Shown here in pieces: positions 35,095 to 44,723 of a DNA stretch of 64,000 bases. Position 1 is the stretch's first letter. Every line of letters starts with the position of its first letter. The notes beneath the pieces were generated by a model, which did no database searches, was not told the DNA's origin, and was given only the letters and a program-made list of their open reading frames with translations. A program made the position numbers and the translations under genes. The stretch is from Paracoccaceae bacterium. Its GTDB lineage: Bacteria > Pseudomonadota > Alphaproteobacteria > Rhodobacterales > Rhodobacteraceae. The stretch spans positions 806,001 through 870,000 of the forward strand of contig JACKKD010000002.1 in assembly GCA_020637675.1 (NCBI GenBank). The letters are read 5' to 3'.

Positions 35095-35988
35095 CTATTC
35101 GGCTGGCGCCGCCGCGCGTCCCCGGGAAAGCCGCCGCTCGCGCTGGTAGGTGTAGAAGGCGGCCCCGAGGATCAGCGCGGCACCGGCCAGCGTCGGCGCG
35201 TCTGGGTGCTCGGCGAAAAAGGCCATGCCGATCACCATCGAGAAGATCAGCCGCGAATAGCGGTAGGGCATGAGCGCGGAGGCATCGCCGATGCGCATCG
35301 CGGCGACGATGGCATAGTAGCCCGACGTGCCGGCCGCGACCGCGGCCGCCATCCTGCCGAGATCGGGCAGCGAGGGCAGGGCGCCGCCGCCCGAGACGGC
35401 GAGGAAACCGAGCCCGATGACCGCGACGGCCAAGAAGCCATGGCAGGCGACGGCGCCCGAGGGCAGGTCGGCGGGGACCTTGCGGGTGATGATGTCGCGG
35501 AACGCGATCGAGATCACCGTGACGAGCACGAGCGCGGCGGCTGGCTCGAAGCCCTCAAGCCCCGGCCGGATGATCATCAGCACTCCGAAGAAGCCCAGGG
35601 TGACGGCGGTCCAGCGGCGCCAGCCGACCGTCTCGCCGAGAAACAGCGCCGCCGCGGCGGTGATGGCGAGCGGTGTCGCCTGGAAGACTGCGGCGACGGT
35701 GGAGATGGGGACGAGCGCGAGCGCCGGGATGAAGGTCGCCCCCGAGATGCACTCCGCCAGATTGCGGAGCATCACGGTGCCGGAACGGAAGCCGCGCAGG
35801 ACGCCGCGCCGCCCGGTGTCGCCGATGATCGCGAAGAAGACTGCCGCGCCGCCGAGGCCGAGGAGCAGCATCACCTCGCCCAGCGGCAGCCGGGTGGTAA
35901 GGTCCTTGACGAGCGCATCCTCCACCGCGAAGGCCGCCATGGAGAAGGTGACGACGAGCCCGCCGCGCAGGTTCTCGGCCGCCGTCAC
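35095..35988 (-). CDS. EamA/DMT family transporter
   Basis: 297-residue inner-membrane protein with 10 predicted membrane segments and two EamA repeats, for example VEDALVKDLTTRLPLGEVMLLLGLGGA early, and STVAAVFQATPLAITAAAALFLGE in the middle of the first repeat. The C-terminus is short and basic. Substrate unknown; a metabolite exporter is likely. It lies 69 bases upstream of enolase on the same strand. Confidence 0.88.
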   Translation of the reverse strand: MTAAENLRGGLVVTFSMAAFAVEDALVKDLTTRLPLGEVMLLLGLGGAAVFFAIIGDTGRRGVLRGFRSGTVMLRNLAECISGATFIPALALVPISTVAAVFQATPLAITAAAALFLGETVGWRRWTAVTLGFFGVLMIIRPGLEGFEPAAALVLVTVISIAFRDIITRKVPADLPSGAVACHGFLAVAVIGLGFLAVSGGGALPSLPDLGRMAAAVAAGTSGYYAIVAAMRIGDASALMPYRYSRLIFSMVIGMAFFAEHPDAPTLAGAALILGAAFYTYQRERRLSRGRAAAPAE

Positions 35989-36184
35989 GGGCGGCTCCGC
36001 GAAGCCGCGCCGCAGTCGGGGGTGCTCGGGCAGTGCATGGGGGCTCGGTCTGGCATGTCAGCGCTCTAGGCTATTCCGGGGGCAGGCGGAAGGGGCGTTC
36101 CGACGGCACCGTCACGGCGCTGTCGCCGGCGGACAAGACTTCGCGCCGCCCGCGCCCGAGCCTTGGCTGCGAAGGGAGCCTGCC

Positions 36185-37714
36185 ATGACCGAACACCGCC
36201 GCCAGGGGCGCGAGGCGCGCCGCACCGCCGCGCCCGCGCGGGTCACGAACTATCGCCGCCTCCGCCACCCGTTCGCGCCGCAACGGGTGCTCTCGGAGGA
36301 CGCGGTGGCGGCGATCCACGAGACCGCCCTGCGAGTGCTCGAAGAGCTCGGCATCGTCGTCCTCCTGCCCGAGGCGCGCATGATTTACGCCCGGGGCGGC
36401 GCGATCGTCGACGAGGGCACCGGCCTTGTCCGCATCGGGCGCGAGATCGTCGCAGCCGCGCTTGCCGCCGCCCCGCGGTCCATCCGCATCCGCGCCGCGA
36501 ACCCCGCGCGCGAACTGGTCTACGAGGAGGGCGCGCTGATCTTCTCGCCGGGGGCGGGATGCCCGAACACGCAGGACCGCGTCCGGGGCCGCCGCCCGGG
36601 TTGCCTTCAGACCTACGAGGAGACGCTTAAGCTGCAGCAGAGCTTCGACGTCATCCACAAGCTCGGCCCCTCGTCGGAACCGCAGGACGTGCCCACGCCC
36701 TTTCGCCACTATGCGACGATGCGGGCGCAGCTGACGCTTTCGGACAAGCCGCTCTTCGTCTATGCGCGCGGCCGCAGGCAGATCGGGGACAGCTTCGAGA
36801 TGGTCCGCCTTGCCAACGGGCTGTCGGACGAGGAGTTTTCCGGTGGCGCCTGGTGCACCACGGTCATCAACACCAATTCGCCGCGCCAGATCGACAGGCC
36901 GATGGCCGAGGGCATCATCGACTTCGCCCGTGCCGGGCAGTTGTCGATCATCACCCCCTTCTGCCTTGCCGGCGCCATGGCGCCGGTGACGGTGGAGGGC
37001 GCGCTCGTCCTCCAGCACGCCGAATGCCTCGCGGGGATCACGCTGGCGCAGCTCGCGCGGTCCGGGGCTCCGGTCAGCTACGGCGGCTTTTCCTCGAACG
37101 TCGACATGAAATCGGGCGCGCCGGCCTTCGGCACGCCGACCCATATCCGCATGGCGATCGGCACTGGCCAGCTTGCCCGACACATCGGCTTGCCCTGGCG
37201 ATCGGCGGCCGGTTCTGCCGCGAACGTGGCGGACATGCAGGCAGCGGGGGAGAACCACATGGGGCTCTGGGCCTGCCTCATGGCCAACGCCACGCTGACG
37301 ATCCACGCGGCGGGCTGGCTCGAGGGCGGGCTCTCCTTCGGCTACGAGAAGTTCATCAACGACGTCGAGGCATTGCAGATCATCGCCGAACTCTGCCAGC
37401 CGCTCGGCCAGACCGAGGCGGACCTCGGATGGGAGGCGCTGGCCGATGTCCAGCCGGGCGGGCATTTCTTCGCCACCCCGCACACGATGGAGCGGTTCGA
37501 CCGCGCCTTCTACGCGCCGCTGGTGGCCGACCTTGCCAACTTCGGCACCTGGGAGGCGGCGGGCGGAAAGACCGCGACGGAACGGGCGACGGCGATCTGG
37601 CAAGGTTTGCTCGCTGGTTTCCGCCCTCCCGAGGGCGCGGAGGGCCGGGGCGAACGGATCGCCGGATTCGTTGCGCGGCGTGCCGCGGAAGGGGGCGCGC
37701 CGCCGCCAGACTGA
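36185..37714 (+). CDS. MttB-family methyltransferase without pyrrolysine
   Basis: 509-residue trimethylamine methyltransferase family protein. Family segments: SEDAVAAIHETALRVLEELG, NPARELVYEEGALIFSPGAG, MAPVTVEGALVLQHAECLAGI and SAANVADMQAAGENHMGLWA. No amber codon interrupts the gene, so it is of the non-pyrrolysine type whose characterised members act on glycine betaine, proline betaine or carnitine. No corrinoid protein (MtbC-type) or reductive activase gene is in the window. Start ATG 36185 is preceded by GGGAG. Substrate inferred only at family level. Confidence 0.85.
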   Translation: MTEHRRQGREARRTAAPARVTNYRRLRHPFAPQRVLSEDAVAAIHETALRVLEELGIVVLLPEARMIYARGGAIVDEGTGLVRIGREIVAAALAAAPRSIRIRAANPARELVYEEGALIFSPGAGCPNTQDRVRGRRPGCLQTYEETLKLQQSFDVIHKLGPSSEPQDVPTPFRHYATMRAQLTLSDKPLFVYARGRRQIGDSFEMVRLANGLSDEEFSGGAWCTTVINTNSPRQIDRPMAEGIIDFARAGQLSIITPFCLAGAMAPVTVEGALVLQHAECLAGITLAQLARSGAPVSYGGFSSNVDMKSGAPAFGTPTHIRMAIGTGQLARHIGLPWRSAAGSAANVADMQAAGENHMGLWACLMANATLTIHAAGWLEGGLSFGYEKFINDVEALQIIAELCQPLGQTEADLGWEALADVQPGGHFFATPHTMERFDRAFYAPLVADLANFGTWEAAGGKTATERATAIWQGLLAGFRPPEGAEGRGERIAGFVARRAAEGGAPPPD

Positions 37715-37729
37715 TGCGTCGGGAACGTC

Positions 37730-37758
37730 TTGACTTTCCCGCCCTCCTGCCCGATAAG
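37730..37758 (+). promoter_or_regulatory. Putative rplU promoter
   Basis: TTGACT (37730-37735) and GATAAG (37753-37758) are 17 bases apart, about 150 bases upstream of rplU. The remaining leader is GC-rich with short dyads, which may hold a ribosomal-protein autoregulatory structure. Confidence 0.45.
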
Positions 37759-37907
37759 CCCCGGGTCCCGGCGGGTCTCTGGCCCGGCCGGGATTATGAT
37801 TTCAACGATCGTCCCCGAGCGGGGGCGCGCTGTCCGAGGCGGGGGAGACCCCTCAACGCCGGTTCGCACCGGGGCCGCAGGGCGCGGGAAACACGAAGGA
37901 AAGACCC

Positions 37908-38366
37908 ATGTTCGCGGTCCTCAAGACGGGCGGCAAGCAGTACAAGGTTCAGGCGGGCGACGTGCTCCGCGTGGAACTGATTTCCGCTGCCCCGGGCGAC
38001 AAAGTCCAGTTCAACGAGATTCTCATGGTCGGCGGCGACGCCCCCGTGCTCGGCGCGCCGCTCGTCAAGGGCGCGGCCGTTCAGGCCGAGGTCATCGACG
38101 AGATCAAGGCCGACAAGGTCATCACCTTCTGGAAGCGTCGCCGCAAGCACTCCTCGCAGCGCACCCGTGGCCACCGGCAGAAGCTGACGCTTGTCCGCGT
38201 GACCGACATCCTTGCCTCCGGCGCGGAGAAGTCGGGTGTGAAGGAAGCCATCGGCACTCAGGCCGCCCGCATCGCGGCCCACAACACCGCCGCGCCGGCC
38301 GAGAAGAAGGCCGCCCCGAAGAAGGCTGCGGCCAAGAAGGCCGAAACGGCCGAAGCGAAGGAGTAA
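37908..38366 (+). CDS. rplU: Ribosomal protein bL21, with C-terminal extension
   Basis: 50S subunit protein L21. Residues 1-102 are the conserved core (FAVLKTGGKQYKVQAGDVL, SQRTRGHRQKLT, VRVTDI). Residues ~103-152 form an Ala/Lys-rich tail (PAEKKAAPKKAAAKKAETA) that makes the protein longer than the ~103-residue E. coli form; such tails are common in alphaproteobacterial L21. Followed by rpmA after 6 bases, the usual rplU-rpmA pair. Confidence 0.96.
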   Translation: MFAVLKTGGKQYKVQAGDVLRVELISAAPGDKVQFNEILMVGGDAPVLGAPLVKGAAVQAEVIDEIKADKVITFWKRRRKHSSQRTRGHRQKLTLVRVTDILASGAEKSGVKEAIGTQAARIAAHNTAAPAEKKAAPKKAAAKKAETAEAKE

Positions 38367-38372
38367 GACCCC

Positions 38373-38642
38373 ATGGCACACAAGAAAGCAGGCGGTTCTT
38401 CCCGCAACGGCCGCGACAGCGCGGGCCGTCGTCTCGGCGTGAAGCTCTATGGCGGTCAGGCGGCACAGCCGGGCGCGATCATCGTGCGCCAGCGCGGCAC
38501 CGAATGGTGGCCGGGCGAAGGCGTCGGCATGGGGCGTGACCATACGATCTTTGCCACCGCCGAGGGCCGCGTGACCTTCAAGAAGGGTCTGAAGGGCCGC
38601 ACCTTCATCTCCGTCCTTCCCGTGGCGGAGGCAGCCGAGTAA
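38373..38642 (+). CDS. rpmA: Ribosomal protein bL27
   Basis: 50S subunit protein L27, 89 residues. Typical MAHKKAGGSSRNGRDSAGRRLGVKLYGGQ N-terminus, which reaches the peptidyl-transferase centre, and RQRGTEWWPGEGVGMGRDHTIFA. The start is right after the initiator; no N-terminal cleavage motif is visible. A palindrome and a terminator follow the stop. Confidence 0.97.
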   Translation: MAHKKAGGSSRNGRDSAGRRLGVKLYGGQAAQPGAIIVRQRGTEWWPGEGVGMGRDHTIFATAEGRVTFKKGLKGRTFISVLPVAEAAE

Positions 38643-38652
38643 GCCGAACCTT

Positions 38653-38667
38653 TACAATCGGATTGTA
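38653..38667. promoter_or_regulatory. Perfect palindrome after rpmA
   Basis: TACAATC-G-GATTGTA, 7 bp arms around one base, 10 bases after the rpmA stop and just before the terminator stem. As RNA it would form only a very tight hairpin, so a DNA-binding or processing role is a guess. Confidence 0.4.
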
Positions 38668-38670
38668 GGA

Positions 38671-38701
38671 GGGGATCGGCCGAAGGGCCGGTCCCCTTCC
38701 T
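38671..38701 (+). terminator. Terminator after rplU-rpmA
   Basis: GGGGATCGGCC (38671-38681) pairs with GGCCGGTCCCC (38686-38696), loop GAAG, one G-U pair. A weak T-rich tail TTCCTCGTTT follows. Likely ends the rplU-rpmA transcript. Confidence 0.7.
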
Positions 38702-38726
38702 CGTTTGCGCGCAGGAGTTCTCAGAA

Positions 38727-38942
38727 ATGGGCATCGAAGACAAGTTTCGCGGCATCGTGACCGCCCGCGCGGCCGCGCTGCGGTTGATGCCGTCACTCTC
38801 GCGCCCCATTTGGGGTATAAGTGGCAAGAGGGTGCCGCATCGGCCGGGAGGGGCCGGGCATCCGCGTGCGAGTGTCGAGGGGTTCCCGGCCGGTAGGGCG
38901 GCCGCACTTCTCGCCATGCGTTCCGGAGGAGGGAAGGGATGA
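38727..38942 (+). CDS. Possible small protein upstream of the GNAT gene
   Basis: 71 codons, starting MGIEDKFRGIV after GCAGGAG with normal spacing. Its TGA (38940-38942) overlaps the GNAT ATG (38939) as ATGA, which is typical of coupled genes. The predicted protein is basic, arginine- and glycine-rich towards the end, with no family recognised. It may be only a leader ORF or a chance ORF in GC-rich DNA. Confidence 0.3.
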   Translation: MGIEDKFRGIVTARAAALRLMPSLSRPIWGISGKRVPHRPGGAGHPRASVEGFPAGRAAALLAMRSGGGKG

Positions 38943-39478
38943 TTCAGGAACAGATCGTGGTTCAGCCGACGATAGCGGCTGAGCGTTTCGTGCTGCGTCC
39001 GCTCAGGCGGTCGGACGCCGGGCTGATCGCGATGTACACGGCAGACCGGCGTGTGGCCGAGGGCACCCGCACCATCCCCCATCCGCTGCCGCCCGGCGCC
39101 ACCGAGGCCTATGTGGCCCGCGCGCTCGCCGAGAAGCGGGCGGAGGACGTCTGGGTCATGGACGGTTCCGCCTCGGGCCATGTCGAGGTGATCGGCCTCG
39201 TCAGCCTGACGCACATGGACCGCGAGCAGAGCGAGATCAAGTACTGGGTCGCGCCCGCCTTCTGGAACACCGGCTATGCCTCCGAGGCGGTCGCCGCCAT
39301 CGTCGCTGCGAACCCGCACCGCGCGCGCACGCTCTTTGCCGAGGTATTCCAGGACAACACCGGCTCCGCGCGCGTGCTGACGAACAACGGCTTCGAGTAT
39401 CTCGGCGATGCCGAGGTCTACTCCGTCGCCCGCGGCGCAACCGTGGCGACCTGGACCTATCTGCGCCGGATGGACTGA
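38939..39478 (+). CDS. GNAT family N-acetyltransferase (RimJ/RimL-like)
   Basis: 179-residue acyl-CoA N-acyltransferase. RimJ/RimL signature AERFVLRPLRRSDAGLIAMYTADRRV at the N-terminus, the beta4-beta5 splay SEIKYWVAPAFWNTGYASEAVAAIV, and the acetyl-CoA-binding NTGSARVLTNNGFEYLGDA. Substrate unknown (protein or small-molecule amine). Strong GGAGGAGGGAAGG site before ATG 38939. Confidence 0.9.
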   Translation: MIQEQIVVQPTIAAERFVLRPLRRSDAGLIAMYTADRRVAEGTRTIPHPLPPGATEAYVARALAEKRAEDVWVMDGSASGHVEVIGLVSLTHMDREQSEIKYWVAPAFWNTGYASEAVAAIVAANPHRARTLFAEVFQDNTGSARVLTNNGFEYLGDAEVYSVARGATVATWTYLRRMD

Positions 39479-39588
39479 CCCGCGCGGCCCGCAGCGCCGG
39501 ATCGAACGCGGAGGCCGGCGGCAAAAGCAAGAACGGCGCGGTCCTCCGGGGATCGCGCCGTCACCATATCAGGGTCGATCGCGCCGCC

Positions 39589-40212
39589 TCAGCCGACCAT
39601 GGCGAGGTTGGGATCGTCGCGGAAGATGTTCTCGACCGTCGGTTCCGCGGTCCGCACCGAGGCGAGCCGCAGGACCGGCGCCGCAGCGGGCGCGGGCTCC
39701 ACGACCGCGGCGGGAGCCGGAACCGGGCGTTCGGCAGTGCGCGTCGGCCGGACCACGGTCACGATGCGGCGCGGGGCGACGGCCTGCACCGGCGTCAGCC
39801 GGCGCGCCCGGGGCGTCCAGCGCAGCGCGGCGCGGCGGGTGGCTGCGCGTGGCAGGGTCTGCGTATAGGTCAGGATCAGCGCGCCGATCAGGGCGAGATC
39901 GCGCCAGAAGGCTTCCAGATCGCCGGCCGCGGTGTTGTGGATATAGCTGGACCAGAAGAGCACCGTGGCCAGCAGGAGTGCCGCCACCCGCAGCCAGACA
40001 CCGACCAGAACGAGGTAGGCGGTGACGAAGATCACCGTCTGTCCGGCTGCGCCTGCGTAGGGTTCAGGCAGGAATGTCGCCGTCAGCGGAGAAGCGTCCG
40101 TGCCAGGAATGAGACCGACTGCGACCGCGAGGAAATAGGACGCGATGACGATGCGGACGAGGTTCTGCCCGGTCTGTCCGAGATTCTGCGACGTGACTTT
40201 CGCGGCCTGCAT
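39589..40212 (-). CDS. DoxX-like small membrane protein
   Basis: 207 residues. The N-terminal half has four hydrophobic segments (about 17-36, 52-70, 72-92 and 104-121; for example IASYFLAVAVGLIPG, VIFVTAYLVLVGVWL, ALLLATVLFWSSYIH and LALIGALILTYTQ), like DoxX/SURF4-type proteins. The C-terminal half is a soluble, basic Ala/Pro/Arg-rich tail ending DDPNLAMVG. Function unknown; the DoxX link rests on overall shape. It lies near gyrA. Confidence 0.7.
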   Translation of the reverse strand: MQAAKVTSQNLGQTGQNLVRIVIASYFLAVAVGLIPGTDASPLTATFLPEPYAGAAGQTVIFVTAYLVLVGVWLRVAALLLATVLFWSSYIHNTAAGDLEAFWRDLALIGALILTYTQTLPRAATRRAALRWTPRARRLTPVQAVAPRRIVTVVRPTRTAERPVPAPAAVVEPAPAAAPVLRLASVRTAEPTVENIFRDDPNLAMVG

Positions 40213-40519
40213 GATGTGATCCCTTCTCTGGCAGCTTGAGACCAAGAACCCGGGTCACTCGTAAAGCGGAAACAGTCGCCTCCGTGGGGCCGATACTGTC
40301 GGCGCAATGCGGCGGCACTTCGGTACCGATGTGGCAGGGTTCGTTAACCATGCCACAACTTTGTGGCGATCCATTTCCCGGCGGCCAGCCAATGCACGCT
40401 CGGAAGGCGCATTGTCCTCAGTCCGGAAATGCCACTTCTGATTGTGGGGCGGCGTCGGAACTTCCCCCCGAGGAATGATTCGGGACCGCTGGGGGCGACA
40501 CGCCCCGGACCATTACGGC
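40213..40519. other. 307-base region between DoxX-like gene and gyrA
   Basis: No credible gene. It holds a 16-bp perfect palindrome at 40352-40367 and a TTAACCAT (CtrA half-site-like) at 40344-40351. It lies upstream of the DoxX-like gene on the minus strand and downstream of gyrA. Confidence 0.65.
40344..40367. promoter_or_regulatory. TTAACCAT and adjacent perfect palindrome
   Basis: TTAACCAT at 40344-40351 matches the CtrA half-site consensus; directly after it GCCACAA-CT-TTGTGGC (40352-40367) is a perfect 7-bp dyad. GTGGCA at 40331-40336 is a third related arm. A candidate operator for the DoxX-like gene. Confidence 0.45.
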
Positions 40520-43246
<2,727 letters not shown>

Positions 43247-43448
43247 GGCTTTTCGCCCTTCGTTCGGAGGCCCGTTGCGGGCGCTAGATATTGTTGGGTG
43301 CGACTATACCCCATGCCATCCGTTGGGTGCAATGGCGCGCGGGCGGCTTTCGGGCAGCGCCGGTAACACAAAGATAACACATTGTTTTCATTCCCGTTAA
43401 CCGCGACTCGCGTATCATGTCGGCAGGAGGGCACTGACGGAGGCACTC

Positions 43449-43730
43449 ATGCGCGCGAACACGCCGGGGGCCGAGACGGAGCTGATGCTGAAGGGCTACG
43501 GGCTCACGACGGCCGAATTCTATTACCGGATGCCGGATTTCCGGCATGTCCTCAACAGCTTCGTCTGGCAGGAATACGACCTCGCCCCGGACTATCCGGA
43601 GCTTTTCCGCTTCATCGAGTTCTGGCAGGAAAAGATCGAGGGGCCGCTGCATTCGGTGCGCTTCACCCACCGCAAGCTGATCGCCCCCGGCGAGTGGCGC
43701 AACGTCGTGGGCGAGTTCCGGCTGCACTGA
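43449..43730 (+). CDS. Usg family protein
   Basis: 93-residue conserved alphaproteobacterial protein. Almost the whole length matches the family: LMLKGYGLTTAEFYYRMPDF, SFVWQEYDLAPDYPELFRFIEFWQEKIEGPL, HSVRFTHRKLIAPGEWR. Older annotations tie Usg to the trp region, but the function is not known. Ribosome site is weak (GACGGAGGC). Confidence 0.85.
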   Translation: MRANTPGAETELMLKGYGLTTAEFYYRMPDFRHVLNSFVWQEYDLAPDYPELFRFIEFWQEKIEGPLHSVRFTHRKLIAPGEWRNVVGEFRLH

Positions 43731-43875
43731 CGCGGGCGCGTCGGATCGCCGTCTGCACGTGGCTGCGGGGCCGCGTGCCTGCGTGCCGGTTCGCCGGGCG
43801 GGCAGGGCGCGGAAAGCCGGTTGCGGCGCGCCCGCCGGCGTTTCATAGAGGGCAGGTGGATCGCAGGAGGGCGGG

Positions 43876-44295
43876 ATGAAGGCAAGGGTGAAATGGGTCG
43901 AGGCGCGGTGCTTCACCGGCGAGGTAGAGGCCGGCCACCGGATCGTCCTCGGCAATGCCTTCGAGGGCAGTCCGAAACCGGGGCCGAGCCCGATGGAACT
44001 TCTCCTTATCGGCACCGGCGGCTGCGCCGCCTACGACGTCGTCCACATCCTCCAGAAGGGCCGCGAGCCGGTGGAGGACGTCACCTGCGACGTGACGGCG
44101 GAACGGGCAGAGACGGAGCCCAAGGTCTTCACGAAGATCCACATGCAGTTCACCGTGACGGGCCGGGGACTCAGCGCCGAGAAGGTCGGCCGAGCGGTGC
44201 AGCTTTCGGCGGAGAAGTACTGCTCCGCCTCGGCGATGATGGCGAAGACGGCCGAGGTGACGCACGGGTTCGAGGTGCTCGATACCAGCGCATGA
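43876..44295 (+). CDS. OsmC family protein
   Basis: 139-residue OsmC/Ohr-like protein with two reactive cysteines: Cys50 in IGTGGCAAYD and Cys116 in AEKYCSASAMM. Homologues reduce organic or other hydroperoxides using the cysteine pair. Fold features include GPSPMELLLIG. The start follows GCAGGAGGGCGGG. Probably cytoplasmic. Substrate not determined. Confidence 0.92.
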   Translation: MKARVKWVEARCFTGEVEAGHRIVLGNAFEGSPKPGPSPMELLLIGTGGCAAYDVVHILQKGREPVEDVTCDVTAERAETEPKVFTKIHMQFTVTGRGLSAEKVGRAVQLSAEKYCSASAMMAKTAEVTHGFEVLDTSA

Positions 44296-44305
44296 CAAGT
44301 GCGTC

Positions 44306-44360
44306 GGGTCCGAGGCTGGCGCGCCCCGCCCCAGCGGGGCGCCTGGACGAATCCGGACCC
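44306..44360. terminator. Bidirectional terminator-like structure
   Basis: Between convergent OsmC and GlsB genes. GGGTCCG (44306-44312) and CGGACCC (44354-44360) form an outer stem around an inner 9-bp stem (44321-44329 with 44334-44342, loop CCCA). No U-run on either side. Likely transcription end structure. Confidence 0.55.
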
Positions 44361-44407
44361 TTCGCCGTGACCGCGACAGTCCGCGACCTCGCGGGTGGCG
44401 AACGCAC

Positions 44408-44662
44408 CTACCCCTGCTTCACCAGCCTCAGCAGGAACAGGAAGATCACCGCGCCGACGGTGGCGTGGACGATGGCGGCCAGCATCCCGCCTCCCATGCC
44501 GAAGCCGATCCGGGGCAGGATGAAGCCGGCGATGAAGGCGCCGACGATGCCGACGACGATGTTGCCGACCAGGCCGAAGCCGTAGCCCTTGACGATCTGG
44601 CCGGCGAGCCAGCCCGCCACCGCGCCGATCACGAGTATCGCCAGAAGTCCGAACGGTCCCAT
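44408..44662 (-). CDS. GlsB/YeaQ/YmgE family membrane protein
   Basis: 84-residue small integral membrane protein of the transglycosylase-associated (GlsB) family. Three hydrophobic segments: LLAILVIGAVAGWLAGQIV (5-23), LVGNIVVGIVGAFIAGFILP (32-51), and a third (57-80, GGMLAAIVHATVGAVIFLFLLRLV). Stress-linked in some bacteria; precise role unknown. Confidence 0.9.
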   Translation of the reverse strand: MGPFGLLAILVIGAVAGWLAGQIVKGYGFGLVGNIVVGIVGAFIAGFILPRIGFGMGGGMLAAIVHATVGAVIFLFLLRLVKQG

Positions 44663-44723
44663 GAAGCGCTCCCATGCTGATGTGCCAGGAACACTAGCAC
44701 ATCGGGCGCCGTCGGGAAGGGTC

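Larger units (their letters stand above)
38643..38938. other. 296-base region after rpmA
   Basis: Holds a 15-bp palindrome (38653-38667), a terminator (38671-38701) and a possible short ORF (38727-38942) leading into the GNAT gene. No other credible gene. Confidence 0.6.

Noticed and set aside
33307..36069. Very long plus-strand open frame opposite enolase and the EamA gene
   Set aside because: Covers two clear minus-strand genes; its composition (Arg/His/Asp-rich) is typical of an antisense reading of GC-rich genes.
35327..36184. N-terminal extension of the MttB-family protein
   Set aside because: The first 286 codons of the open frame are opposite the EamA gene and give a low-complexity, Arg/Pro-rich product; the family-typical protein begins at 36185 after a ribosome site.
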